DNA of 64,000 nt from Neoscytalidium dimidiatum (GCA_037367355.1 CM074700.1:1116001-1180000), one strand, 5' to 3'; counted from the stretch's first letter, positions 47,557 through 60,168 are shown. Notes: generated by a model not told the origin, from the sequence alone. Program-made: numbers and translations.

Positions 47557-49217
47557 ATGTCTGTCGACTACCTTCTGCACGAGTCCCCTGTGGGCTATGC
47601 CGTCAGTCTCCGCATCCTCACGCAGTCAATCAAGCTCTTCGCTCACCCCGCGTACAGGTCTTCAAGGTCAAGCTCCAGCCTGAGACCATTGGCAACCGCC
47701 TGAAAGAAGTTCAACAGAAGGCCAAGGAACTCTCGACCTTCGGCAAGATGGTCGAGGTCCAAGGCTTCGCTCCTTTCCAGGGCGCTGCTCAGGCCCTTGA
47801 GAACCAGAACGATATCTCTGAGGGTATCTGCTCCGAGTACCTCAAATCTGTCCTCGAGATGCACATCCCGAACCCAGGAAAGAAGAACAAGGTCACTCTG
47901 GGCGTTCAGGAAAAGAATCTGGCCGGTAGCATCAAGGCGAACTTTCCCTACATCGAGTGCGAGACCGCCGAAGTCAGCGAAGTCGTCGCCGATTTGCTGC
48001 GTGGCCTCCGCCTGCACGCACCCAAGCTACTGAAGCAGCTTCAGGAAGGCGATGTCGACCGCGCTCAGCTTGGTCTCGGTCACGCCTACTCTCGCGCTAA
48101 GGTCAAGTTCAGCGTTCAGAAGAACGATAACCACATCATCCAGGCAATTGCGACTCTTGACCAACTCGACAAGGCCGTCAACACTTTCTGCATGCGTGTG
48201 AGGGAATGGTACGGCTGGCACTTCCCGGAGCTGGTCAAGATCGTCTCGGACAACCACAAATACGTCAAGCTGGCCATCTTCATCGGCGATAAGAGCACTC
48301 TGAATGACGACAAGCTGCATGATCTTGCTGCGATCGTTGACGATGACGAGAGTGTCGCCCGCGAAATCATCAACGCTGCCCGCGTTAGTATGGGCAGGGA
48401 CATCTCGGAGACCGACATGGACAACGTCATGTTGTTTGCCAACCGCGCCCTGAGCCTCTCCCAATACCGCAAGACCCTCAGTGGATACCTCGTCAATAAG
48501 ATGGGTGTTGTTGCGCCAAACCTTGCTGCTCTGATCGGCGAGACTGTTGCCGCTCGCCTGATTTCCAAGGCCGGTAGCTTGACCAACCTGTCCAAGTACG
48601 CCGCCTCCACTGTCCAAATTCTCGGCGCCGAGAAGGCTCTCTTCAGAGCGCTCAAGACCAAGGGCAATACTCCCAAGTATGGTCTGATCTACCACAGTTC
48701 TTTCATTGGCAAGGCCGGTGCAAAGAACAAGGGCCGCATTTCCCGCTTCCTGGCCAACAAGTGCACGATCGCCTCGAGAATCGATAATTTCTCTGAGAAC
48801 CCCACCACGAAGTACGGCGAGGCTCTGCGCGCCCAGGTCGAGGAGCGTCTCGAGTTCTACCGTACTGGTGTGCCCCCGACCAAGAACGAGGTTGCAATGG
48901 TAAGTCATTTCTGGGACATTCCGTCTGATCAAAGCGCTGACAGATACAAGAAAAACGCCATGGACAAGGTTCTAGCCGACATCGACGTCGATGAAGATGG
49001 CGCAAGTGATAAGGAAGCTCCCGCCAAGAAGGAGAAGAAGGAGAAGAAGAAGGATAAGAAGTCCAAGTCAAAGGATGCCGAGGGTGATATATCAATGGCA
49101 GATGACGGAGAACGGAGCCAGAAGAAAAAGCGCAAGAGTGAGGGCGAGGCAGACAGCAAGAAGAGAAAGCACGAGGGAGACAAGAAGGAGAAAAAGAAAA
49201 AGAGGAAGTCGGAGTAA
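47557..49217 (+). CDS. NOP56: Nucleolar protein NOP56 (box C/D snoRNP core)
   Basis: Exons 47557-47601, 47658-48899 and 48951-49217 give 517 residues. The 15-codon first exon (MSVDYLLHESPVGYA) joins to VFKVKLQPETIGNR. The NOP5 N-terminal domain is followed by the coiled-coil and the Nop domain: YGWHFPELVKI, SLSQYRKTLSGYLVNKMGVVAPNLAALIGE, AGSLTNLSKYAASTVQILGAEKALFRALK, GLIYHSSFIGKA and KGRISRFLANKCTIASRIDNF. The C-terminal tail is KKE/KKD-rich, as in all Nop56/Nop58 proteins. Nop56 holds fibrillarin on box C/D guides for rRNA 2'-O-methylation. The second intron (48900-48950, 51 nt) has a GTAAGT donor but is an exact multiple of three with no stop, so retention would insert 17 residues. Confidence 0.95.
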
Positions 49218-50482
49218 GACTCTAATATCTTAGTCGCTATGATGTGAGTATGCGGGGCATGGAGCATGATCACGGAGACAGCGTGGGTTTTCTAGGGAAA
49301 ATTCTGCCTTGTACCGATACGGCGATGGGCGTATCTGGCGTTTTGCGAAATACCGGGGTTTACTTCTTAACCGTAAATGGGCAGGTCGGGCTTTGTTTCT
49401 TGCGGCAACTTCAGAGGCGCCGTGAACGAGAAAAAAATGGTACTTCTGATAATTCAGCCACTTTGCGGGATGCGTTCTTTTTGAGAGCCGTGAATCACAT
49501 CACCCGGTAGCCAAAGATGAAAGGCAAAAGAAGGCTATGAGAACTATATGGGCGTTGCTGCAATAAGCAAGTGAGAGCTTTCATATCATTTGGTTGAGAC
49601 AGGTTCAGATTGGAAAAGGGTGGCGAAAAGACAGGGAGCACGGTGCAGGCTGGGCTCTGAGGAAGTCGCAAGCTTGTGGCCGGGTGCTCGTTGTATAGGT
49701 TTTTGTCGCACCTGATCTATGGGTGGACCTGAGATGCGCCATTTTCCTTCGAACCGCCGTGGCTTGGAGCATTTTATCGATCTATGAACAGATGATTAGC
49801 CGGATAAAGCAGCCGAGCACATCCGCTTGAGCCCATGTTTCCAGGAAAACGACTCTACCTTCGCCCATGTACTAACGATTGCCGGACGATGTCGACGATA
49901 AATGTCACTCAGTAGTGGCGGGAGTCTGGTCCCTACCTAATTGAAGGCGGAGCTTTGCGAGCGACCGATCAACAAGAATCGTCACCAGTGGGTAATGCGT
50001 CTAACGCGTCCGGCTCTATTCCCTGTTGAACAGTGAGGATGAGTCTTTTTTTGAGTGGAGCACGGTTTGCGCAAGAGCCAATCTCCCGGCGCCCTCATCA
50101 TTAGCGTGAAAGCATCATCAGATGCCCCTCCACTAGTGTCTCCATCACGTGTGCGGGGCACTCAATAGCATATAACCCTCATGAGGACGCGCATGTTTCT
50201 CTTTCAATCTCACCATCGCCACACTATTGTCTGGTCCAGATTAGATCTAAAGTACCAATGCCCCCATTCTCTTACTCTCAGCTCGCTAACACTGGCAGGC
50301 TTTAAGCACTTCATTCAAGTAAAGATCCCTAACATGGGAGCATCGCATCTTCGATGGACTTATCCATCTATGATCAAGTAATTGCCATCAAACAGAAACA
50401 ATGAGGTTTGTATTGATGCATGAACCGGTGCTCGAGCTCTTGATATCTCCACCGTGCTGCCTGCAAGCCTAATCCAATGGAC
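49218..50482. other. Intergenic, 1.3 kb, THI4 promoter side
   Basis: No gene supported. The distal part should contain the THI4 promoter and the first untranslated exon. Possible untranslated-intron donors are CAA|GTAAAG at 50319 and CAA|GTAATT at 50378. Confidence 0.5.
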
Positions 50483-50581
50483 GGGGCATGTTGTATGGCC
50501 GCTGGGGGTATCAGGAACTCTTGCTGAGATTATACGGTTGAACTTGATCAGGATAATACCTGCGTCGAAGGATCATGCTCC
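50483..50581 (+). promoter_or_regulatory. TPP (thiamine pyrophosphate) riboswitch aptamer in the THI4 leader
   Basis: The aptamer core is plain to see: CTGAGA at 50524-50529, GGATAAT at 50551-50557 and ACCTGCG at 50558-50564. The closing stem P1 pairs GGGGCATG (50483-50490) with CATGCTCC (50574-50581), allowing one G-U. A splice acceptor CTTACCAG with a TCTGAC branch site ends at 50619, 26 bases before the THI4 ATG, so the aptamer lies in a 5' leader intron. In other moulds TPP binding to this element switches 5' splice-site choice and turns THI4 off. That mechanism is inferred here. Confidence 0.92.
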
Positions 50582-50645
50582 TTTCCCTACCGTGTCGCCA
50601 GTATTCTGACTCTTACCAGATCTCCAACAAGTCCTCAACACCAAA

Positions 50646-51692
<1,047 letters not shown>

Positions 51693-52961
51693 CTTGGACC
51701 TTCCGAGATTTGTCTGCAGAGGGTTCTGTCCGACGATTGAATGGTGGTTATTAGTGATATGTACGCTCGCTAAGAATTTTGATTGGTCAAATTGTTCATC
51801 CAGATTGGTAACTGATGCGTACATTCTTTTGACAATCTGGATTCAAATTCTCTCCGCACAGCGTCTTTAACGCGATGGCTGCCGAGACTTTGCCTAAATG
51901 GATCTTCCATGGCCTGTGAAACGGAAGGAGCCAAAGAGCCACGGAGATTCACGATTACCAGTTGCGTTCCTATCCTTTTCCTTTGATTACAGGCCACTCT
52001 TAACGAGAAGATCCAAGTATTCGCCAGTTGAGGAAGTGCCTGCCAGTGACTGTGACAGGTAAGACAGCTTGCATGGTCCCAGCTCTCGTGAACCACGGCC
52101 TACCCATGGATGTAGCACCGCCCGAACATTTCGATAGACAACGAACAGAAGACCAGGTCAAATCGTACAATGCTAATGAGAGCTGTGTATGCATTTACAC
52201 TGAAGGAGCCTGGTTGGTGATTGATTCTTCAATTAGCCTCGCTGCAAGTCATATCTCGCACGTCCGGCACCGTTCATTCGACGAAATTCAGTTGGATTCT
52301 CAAACGTTCCAATTTCATGCAAGTGAACCAGGAGACGAGAGCGGCTGGAGCCCAAACATCATGTGATCGAGAGATTAAAATCGTGGAAGTGCTGTAGGAA
52401 GAAGCTACATAAAAAAAAAACTTGTAACAAACAGGACCCTCAAAAAAGTTTGTGTCTACTCGGAAATTCTAGAATCTGGCTTTTTCTTTTCTCTTGCAAT
52501 ATTTCCCTCACTGCTGGGCTTAAAACATCATTGTGAAAGATCGTAGAATAAGATATTTTCTGTGCTCAGCGGGTACTGGTTCCAAGGTCATCATTATTCT
52601 ATAACTTATCTGAAGCGTCTTGAAAAAAGTGAAGATAATTCTCGCTCTTCTATCCGTTCTTAAGAAACTTGAAGCCAATACACAGAGAAGAGATGCGAGT
52701 GAGGTACAGCTGAAACATACATGCAAAGGCGTTACACATAAATTTAACCGCAGATCGCAAGCCGCGATACAACATGGTTGATCAAACATTCGTCTAAAAG
52801 TCTTCCTTCAAAAAATTCAACCCAACACAGCTTAGACCCATTACGCCATATTCCCGCATCGACACACCAGAAGCGAAACTGATTTCAGTCCAGTGTCTTA
52901 CTCTTCCTTAAGCTCATGCGTGACGACCTCATTCATCCTGTCAACTCACTCACGGCGGATC
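51693..52961. other. Intergenic between convergent genes
   Basis: 1.27 kb of mostly 3' flank. A 112-codon frame at 52028-52366 has no domain and overlaps similar-length frames on the other strand. A-runs occur near 52411 and 52444. Confidence 0.5.
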
Positions 52962-55900
52962 TCATGTCGAAAAACTGGCCCTTCTTTCTGTCTTCGGCCT
53001 GGCCTGCCCCGAACCAGGCTCCGTGTCTGTGGATAGCATGTTGTTGCTCGCGAGCCGAGCTCGAGCCCTCCTAAGCTTCGCAAAAGCCTCATCCTCTAGA
53101 CACGTTAGCGCTCCTGCCACATCGATTGCAGCCTGAGACCCCGAATTGGACTGATCAGTTGACGAAGATGTGACAACAGTCAGGTCTGTCGAGGACGTAC
53201 AGACAGTCTCAATGGTAGTGGAACTATTCCTGCAAATATGGTCGCTCTCATCCCCGACCCGAGCGCAGTAGTTGCTGGTTGCAGCGCTCGGCCCCTTGCT
53301 GACCAGATCAGACAAATTGTTCTTGGGCATGATGAACACGAGGTTCCTTTCATGAGGAACTGCTTTCGAGTTGCCGCTGTCAGATCGGCCCGACTCCATC
53401 AATGGGACCTGAGAGTTCTCTCTTTTCAGACTTTCCAATCCTCCAAATGTATTGCCGACCTTGGGCTGATTATCCTCACCTCCTCGCTCATCGCACTCGC
53501 CCGTGTCCGTGTTTGCACATCTATTGTCCTTGTGCTCGACACATGGCTCTATCCGTCTTTCTGCCGAATAAATCTGATATTTATCATCGCCATGCCCATA
53601 ATTTTCGTTGATCTCAAACGCTGACGCCTCCCCTTCATCTTCTGGGATGGGGCACAGTGAACTCTGTGACTCGTCCTGATACAACCCAATATCTGACTGC
53701 TGCCGAAGTTCTTCATTTGCATACCTCTCTCCACCCAAATACATGGAAAATGTAGCAAATGGATCTTCTAGTTCTGTAGGTTGCTTTGTTGGACCAGGCA
53801 AGGATCTGTGATGCCATACTTCGGATGAAATTTGCGAACCTTGCGTTGGGCTCGTGATAGGAGCTGTCGAAATTGCTGTTGCCGTCTCTAAGTAGGGTCT
53901 ATACGAAGTGGATCTGGGGCTGTAAATGGCCGGATATGCTCGAATCTCGGGGTGATCCAACCTTTGGGGAATGCGCGAAACAAATGGATGTCGAGGCAGC
54001 GATTGTGGGAACCTGTAGAAGAGATTTGAAGAAGGATCCCCCAGTGGCAGGGGCCGTCCCTCTTCAATAATATCCCAATTACCGTCTTGGGCTGTGTTGT
54101 GAGGTCCTAGTATGCGGAATATTGGTGGTTGCTGTCCAGGTTGACTGCTTAGACCCTCTTCCTGATACTGCGTTGAGAGGAGGTCATTCCTTGCTTGTCG
54201 CAGTGACTGGTGCGCAATCTGGAAATCATGAAAATCGCGCCCCTCCTGGTTTTGGAATTTTCGCACTCCTTTCGCTGCGTTGCTCACAGCTCGATCAAAG
54301 GACTCGAGTCTAGTGAGCATTTCTTCCTCAGCGTTGAGTACGTCTCCATCATTTTGGCGTGACTGCGCCTGAGTAGAGCTTGAGTTTCTTTTCTTGCGGT
54401 CCCTGAAAGATGGAGATCTTTCAATCCTATCCACTCTCTCTGGGTAGCTTTCACCTTGTTCCAGGTGGCAAGATTGGTGCTCATCTTTCTTTCTCCCGAA
54501 AACCATCCGCTTAAAGGACGATGACCTGGAAACCCCACCCATCGCCATCCTTTCCCCGCTTTCCTTCTCCCCGCACCTTTGCCGATCGTTGGCGTTCAGC
54601 TTTTTCCAACCAAGCCGTCGCCGGAGAGATACAGACCTTTGAGGTTTATCTTGCTCTTCATCGGCACTGAGAACTATCTGTCCACGTGTCTGATGGCAGT
54701 CCATTTCATGATAATGCTCGCCTTCATCTCTCAACAGAGATTCAGCGTATGCAAACAGAGACTGTACCGCATGACGCTCCTTCTGTCGCAGCTCATCCTC
54801 ATACTCCTTTCGTGTCTGTGGCTTGCGTTTGCTCTCGAGTGCTGATTTCTTCGGCTGCTTCTGCAGCTTAGCTGGCCTTCCTGGGTGCCTTTCCAACTGG
54901 TTTCCATAAGATATTCGCGGGTACTGAAATGTGGCGCGCATCTCGATGCAAGAATTCGCAATTTGAGGAACCGGGCCAGGTAAACTCTGGCAACGATCCG
55001 TAACGCCAGCGACCCCGTCGTGGATACCTCTCACCGTGGCGCCTTCACCCTCCCACTGCCATTTTGGGGTCATCGATGCCCGGTCGAGGTGCGTTGCCGA
55101 CGTCTGGATTTCTGAATTCGCATGGATGAAGCTGGGACCCGTCGGGAGTGTTATCGGAGCAGGCTTTCCAGCTAAGTCTTTGTTTGCGTCTTGAATTACG
55201 GAGTCACTGATCGGGAGTAATGGAGGAAGACATGAGGGCGGTGGGTGTGACTGTTGACTTTGTTTCTGGTCCTGCTCGGCGCGGCACTCGCACGGCCGTT
55301 CAGATCTGCCATCTCGGGCTACGCTTTCGCGTGAATCCACAGAGGTCCGGTGCCGGTCATTCTCTTGCTGCTGGATGCCCTGCTTTTTACGTGCATATTC
55401 TCGCTCGAGCCACTGCTGCTGGAGCTGAACCCGCTGCTCCAGCGGGGTCTCCATCTCCACGTTGCTTTCAGGCGTCAATATCAGCTCCTTCCGCTTCGAT
55501 GCTTTCCGCCGCTTATTTCTCTCTCTCCGCTGCAACATCCTTTTGAGCTCCTCCTTGGCCCGCCGCGCACATGCCTGGGCCTCTTCTAATTCCCAAGAGT
55601 CAACGGATCCATCATCATCACTCTCCTCACTGCCCTCTTTAGTTCCGAAATCAGCAATGTCTTGCTGCTCTTCCACACGAATCAACTCGTCCCCATCACT
55701 CTTCTCAGGCGAAGCAGCTGCACTCTCTATCCTCGCACCGTCATCGTCCAGCGACTCCTGTTGTCTAGCATCGGTTCCATCACTGGGCAGGAACATAGAT
55801 CCCCGAAACGCTTCCGGATGGAAGCTGAACGAAGATAAATTTGCTAGCGTGAGCAATGAGATAGCGCTGTTTCCTTCCTCTTGCTCGCTGGAATGCTCCC

Positions 55901-56528
55901 TCCTGAAAGCCGGATGTTGGGAGATGTCGGGCTCCTCCACCTTCTCAGCCCGAACAGCCAGCGACTGCGGGTAGGGGAAGCCGGGCGGTTCTGTTGCAGA
56001 TGTGCGGCGTGGAGGAGTGGTAGAGGCGCTGGAGACAGGCCAGTCGTTTGTAGAAATGTCATTGTTCTTGGCATTGCTGCCGTAGGCACTATCGCCGCTA
56101 TTCATGTAACTGGCGCCGGTTCTGGCAGTGCGATCACCCGTGGTAGAGCCGCTGTGCGTAGCAACGCAGCTTGCGTCGACACTCTGTTTGTTGCCCTTTC
56201 TGGTAGGTAAAGAGAAGCGTGTAATGCGGTTCCAGAAGCGGGCGCCGCCGCTCTTCACAGTGGTGATTTGTTTTTGGCTGGAGGTGATAGAGCAGTAGTT
56301 GTTGAATGTCGAAAGAGGTGCGCCGGAGAGGACGTCTCCGGCGCCACGTTCGTAGTTCATCCGTGGATTGCTAGTGTCTATGTTGAACTTGCCGCGACCG
56401 GAGCCAGTGCTGTTCCTGACGACGGCGGAGTCGCTCCGAGGATGACAACGTGAGGAGCTCGAATCACGATCCGCGCACCAGGTATTAGTCGGCACGAAGT
56501 CATCGGGGGTCTCGACGGGGTGGTACAT
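52962..56528 (-). CDS. Large hypothetical protein, mostly disordered with coiled coils
   Basis: A single uninterrupted frame of 1188 residues starting at the ATG 56526-56528. I do not recognise a family. Most of it is polar and Ser/Asp/Glu/Arg-rich. Helical, charged stretches are likely coiled coils: AQACARRAKEELKRMLQRRE with a basic KRRKASKRK patch (about 310-345), LEREYARKKQGIQQQENDRH, and a third helical region around EEEMLTRLESFDRAVSNAAK. A segment VSLRRRLGWKKLNANDRQR precedes Ser-rich basic motifs SRSSSFKRMVFGRKK and SPSFRDRKKR that look like kinase or 14-3-3 sites. The N-terminus has RFWNRITRFSLPTRKG. The length of the open frame makes it certainly coding. A regulatory or scaffold role is possible but not shown. 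Confidence 0.85.
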   Translation of the reverse strand: MYHPVETPDDFVPTNTWCADRDSSSSRCHPRSDSAVVRNSTGSGRGKFNIDTSNPRMNYERGAGDVLSGAPLSTFNNYCSITSSQKQITTVKSGGARFWNRITRFSLPTRKGNKQSVDASCVATHSGSTTGDRTARTGASYMNSGDSAYGSNAKNNDISTNDWPVSSASTTPPRRTSATEPPGFPYPQSLAVRAEKVEEPDISQHPAFRREHSSEQEEGNSAISLLTLANLSSFSFHPEAFRGSMFLPSDGTDARQQESLDDDGARIESAAASPEKSDGDELIRVEEQQDIADFGTKEGSEESDDDGSVDSWELEEAQACARRAKEELKRMLQRRERNKRRKASKRKELILTPESNVEMETPLEQRVQLQQQWLEREYARKKQGIQQQENDRHRTSVDSRESVARDGRSERPCECRAEQDQKQSQQSHPPPSCLPPLLPISDSVIQDANKDLAGKPAPITLPTGPSFIHANSEIQTSATHLDRASMTPKWQWEGEGATVRGIHDGVAGVTDRCQSLPGPVPQIANSCIEMRATFQYPRISYGNQLERHPGRPAKLQKQPKKSALESKRKPQTRKEYEDELRQKERHAVQSLFAYAESLLRDEGEHYHEMDCHQTRGQIVLSADEEQDKPQRSVSLRRRLGWKKLNANDRQRCGEKESGERMAMGGVSRSSSFKRMVFGRKKDEHQSCHLEQGESYPERVDRIERSPSFRDRKKRNSSSTQAQSRQNDGDVLNAEEEMLTRLESFDRAVSNAAKGVRKFQNQEGRDFHDFQIAHQSLRQARNDLLSTQYQEEGLSSQPGQQPPIFRILGPHNTAQDGNWDIIEEGRPLPLGDPSSNLFYRFPQSLPRHPFVSRIPQRLDHPEIRAYPAIYSPRSTSYRPYLETATAISTAPITSPTQGSQISSEVWHHRSLPGPTKQPTELEDPFATFSMYLGGERYANEELRQQSDIGLYQDESQSSLCPIPEDEGEASAFEINENYGHGDDKYQIYSAERRIEPCVEHKDNRCANTDTGECDERGGEDNQPKVGNTFGGLESLKRENSQVPLMESGRSDSGNSKAVPHERNLVFIMPKNNLSDLVSKGPSAATSNYCARVGDESDHICRNSSTTIETVCTSSTDLTVVTSSSTDQSNSGSQAAIDVAGALTCLEDEAFAKLRRARARLASNNMLSTDTEPGSGQARPKTERRASFST

Positions 56529-57699
56529 TGTCCTCAGTAGTTGACAATTGGGCGGATAGGGAGGGGTAAAAGCCGCTTAAGATGAGACGGGCAAGATTAC
56601 GATCCAAGTGGCGAAGAAAGTAGATGTGGTTTGCAAGTAGACCGAAATAAGAGTGGTTAAGATTTGCTTATGGTATACCATTGAGCAAGGGCAGGGGAAG
56701 TATGAGTAGGGTATCTCGCAACTACTGTGTGTATGATTTAAAGTAACCCCCGGAAGGAAGCAAGATGGAAGAAGTGCAAGAAGTGCGAGAAATATCAGTG
56801 AAGTTTTCTGCGCTTGCTGAGGGAGAATAACCCGGAAGTGCTATGATGCCTTGGAGGGACCGACACGGCCAAGCACCAAAGATTGAACGGTGGGAGGAGA
56901 GGTCGAACGGGTTGAGATGAGAGTAGGTAGTCCAAGCAGTAGCTCTATGAATTCGCGTATTACCTTGACTGATGTATGTGCATCGCACTTAGATTGGTCG
57001 AGCGATTTCGGTTAGACCTTTTCTTTCCTAATAGATCCCAGGAGATGTGTTAAGAGTATGCGGACATACATACGAATGACGCCGGCGAGAGCGGTCTTGC
57101 AGACGTGGCAGCATCTGCCTTTGTATCTTCAGCGACATGGAGGCTCAACCACTCATCAATTCGAGGGGTGATTGTGGACGTTTCTCCTTGCTGCCTTTAC
57201 TACGGAAAAGAGATGATTGTGGGCTCCCTGAGATCTAAAATGGGTAACGCCAGCCGACCTGGGTACAACACCGCCGAGCTCAACCATGGAACAACATTTA
57301 CGGCCCGCAATAATGTCCATGTATCCATGGCGCTTTCTGTGGTGGTGTCCGTTGTTTGTTTGTTTTGAATTGTTGGGATGCTGGAAAAGACGATGGACTC
57401 TCAGCCCAGTCGCGCGAAGAGGAGTATAAGCAGCGGTGCGCGCTACGTTAGTTACTCGGAGCAAATCGCAATTGGCTGTTCGACTGGAACTGGCAGAGAT
57501 GGTGATCGTTATATGTGCCTAATGTGGGCTGTTGCAATAACTCAGGCGAGATCTTAGTAGCACAATCTGGCTGAGGAACAATAGCAGAAAAAAAAAAAAA
57601 AAAGCCGGCTGGGATAGATTAGGCGAGGAACATGAGGAATACGTGTGCCCATTCGCAGCCGTGCCCATATGCCGCTCATTGAGATTGAGTCCAGCTGGC
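56529..57699. other. Intergenic, 1.2 kb
   Basis: No supported gene. Contains the upstream region of the large disordered protein and an A-run near 57588-57603. Confidence 0.5.
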
Positions 57700-58154
57700 T
57701 CAACCACCGAATTTCTCAAAGAACGGCATAATCAGATCGCAGTAGCACCAGCAAAGGGGCACATTAGGAAGGCGCTGGAGTAGCAGTATGATGCCTTGAT
57801 GGAATTAGTGTATTGAGTGTATCAACTCTGCTCCATTGTGCACTTACGTTGAGTCTCCCAGGAAATCTCCTCGTGTACGTATGCAGCCAGATTCTGGAAG
57901 GCCGACAAAAACCTCAACAGTTCGCAGGGAGTCGGGGCACGCTGACTTAACTCTTGCCCATCGATCTTGTCTGCTATACATGACAGGATGCCAATCAAAA
58001 CAGCGCCATCTATAACCTCTCCGTCAGCAGGTAGCAAATATGTGAGCGGCAAGAAAGGGCCAACTTGAGCATCATTCTTTTGTATATTACATCTCCACAT
58101 CTTCATTTTAGCTCGTTCTTTTCCTATCTCCCTATACCTATGGCTTCCTACCAT
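57700..58154 (-). CDS. Small two-exon hypothetical protein
   Basis: Exons 58154-57848 and 57794-57700, 133 residues. The first frame runs open to a strong GTAAGT donor after SWETQ. An acceptor 53 bases on, with a CTAATT branch site, joins in phase to a second exon reading IILLLQRLPNVPLCWCYCDL and ending PFFEKFGG. The central part, LLPADGEVIDGAVLIGILSC then LLRFLSAFQNLAAYVHEEISW, has the amphipathic look of a real helical protein. I do not recognise it. The N-terminal 35 residues look less coding-like, so the true start could be an internal ATG or an earlier exon. It lies just past the 3' end of CCT7 on the same strand. Confidence 0.5.
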
Positions 58155-58263
58155 CTGCTCACTTCACATGCGCTAAGTCGTGATTTGATACATTGACATG
58201 GCGTCAAAAAGCGGCCCTTCCTCTACAGAAATAACCAAATCTCTTAACTGAAAATTCGATTGT

Positions 58264-60168
58264 TTACCGTCTTGGCATGCCTCTTCCACGGCCACGCAGC
58301 GCTCTCTGCGCAGCGCCCGGCGGTAGACCCCGGGTGGGTGCCTGAGGTTGCTGTGACTCTTGGTTCTTGATAGTCTCATCGACGCTCAGGATAAGGCAGG
58401 CAGCTTCAATCGCGGCCTGGATGGCGTTGACCTTCACAAGGGCGGGCTCCCAGACGAAGTGCTCCATATTGTCAGCGATGCCCTCGTTCACGAAGTCTAC
58501 GCCAGCCCACACGTTGCCCTTGCGGTGCTCTACACGCAGGCGATTGAGTATGTCGGTGGCGTCGAAGCCGGCGTTGTCGCACAGCTGGCGGGGGATGACT
58601 TCGAGAGCCTTAGCGAAGGCCTTGATGATGCCCTGTTGCTTGTGTGGCACGTTCTTGTCGGCAAAGTTGTGCAGGTATGCCGACACTTCCATCTCACAGG
58701 CACCGCCACCGGCGACAATACTCTGATGCTTGATGGCACGCTTGACAATCATGATGGCGTCGTGCAGCGAGCGCTCGACCTCGGCGATGAACTGCTCTGC
58801 ACCACCACGGAGCACCAGCGTGCAAGTCTTGGCTCCAGGGCAACCCTCAAAGAAGTTGAAACGCTCGCCACCGATCTGCCTTTCCTCGAACCGCTCGCAG
58901 GTGCCAAGGTGCTCTTCGCGGATGTCCGAACACGTCGACTGGATGGAAGCGCCGGTTGCTTTGCAGACACGCTCCATGTCGTCCGAGGCGACACGACCGG
59001 CGCAAAAGATATCGCGGTCAGCGAAGTATCTGGAGACTGGTCAGTTTGATGCACCTTGCACAGTCCTGGAATGCTTACTGTGTTGCGAGGTCACCAATGG
59101 GCAACTTGCTTAGCACGACCTTGGCGCCTGTCTTGTACAGAGCCTCCATCTTGTTGAAGATAATCTGCCATTCGGCGTCGACGATAGCCTGGTATTCCGA
59201 CACCTGCTCGACGCGCACTTCGGCATTGTCCTTCTCGGCCTTCAGTTCCAGCTCGACATTCAAACAGACAATTTTGGGGTCCTTGAACGACTTGGGCTGC
59301 TGCTCGAAACCGGCATACGAGAAGGTCTTCTTGAAAGCGACGCCATTGACGAAGAGCGAGTCTTGTAGCGCACCACCGGTGATTTTCTTCATGCCGATCA
59401 GCTTCTCGTTGAGGTCGTCTTGGTCAAGGGTAAGCACAGCGTCCACGACCACTGCGTTGGTGTGTTAGCGTACGTTAAAGTGTCCCATCCCGTTCTACAG
59501 CACTCACTCTTAGTGAAGAAGTCGGCATTCCTGTGGATAAGCTTGCTGCTCATGGCAGTAGCGGCTAGCTTCTGCAGGGTCTCGCGTTGATTTGACTCGG
59601 TAGTATTGACTGCAATTTCCTTGATTTTGTTGACAGCCATCTGCGAGGCACGACGCAAACCCTTCATGATGGTCTGGCTGCTCACGCCCTGCTCAACATA
59701 GTCCTTGATCTCCTTGAGTATCTCGCCGGCCAGGACAACGACGGAGGTAGTGCCGTCGCCAACCTCTGCGTCCTGGGAGCGTGCAATATCGACGAGGATG
59801 CGGGCAGCGGGGTGTACAATGTCAAGCAGCTAATTTGTGTATCAGTCAGGGTCCCACAAAGGCTCTGGATTGCATCGTCGGCAAACCTTCATGACGGTGG
59901 CACCGTCGTTGGTAATCGTCTGCTTGCCATTCTCGTCGACGAGCAGCAGATCGCCGCCGTAGGGTCCGAGGGTGCTCTTGATGGTCGACTGCACGGCGAG
60001 ACAGGCGTTGATGTTGGATATTATCTGACCACGGCCCTGTGACTGGTCGGTCCCTGCAGGCAGCGAGCAAGTGTCAGCAAAAGCAGCTCGTTCAGCGGGC
60101 GATTCGGATCGGTTCTACGTGCCCTCCCTCAGCACGACGATGGTGGGCGTCTGGCCGCCGAACGACAT
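58264..60168 (-). CDS. CCT7: T-complex protein 1 subunit eta (CCT7)
   Basis: Five exons: 60168-60123, 60053-59887, 59829-59508, 59451-59079 and 59029-58264, encoding 557 residues. It is one of eight subunits of the cytosolic chaperonin TRiC, which folds actin and tubulin. Landmarks: [10 protein letters not shown] at the start, [61 protein letters not shown] (ATP site), the substrate-domain [24 protein letters not shown] and the C-terminal [23 protein letters not shown] and an Arg/Gly tail. The first intron is unusual: only a GC donor (60122-60121, G|GCACGT) with the AG at 60054 restores the frame as GAG-GGG-ACC-GAC (EGTD). The nearby GT at 60119 would shift the frame. Confidence 0.95.
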
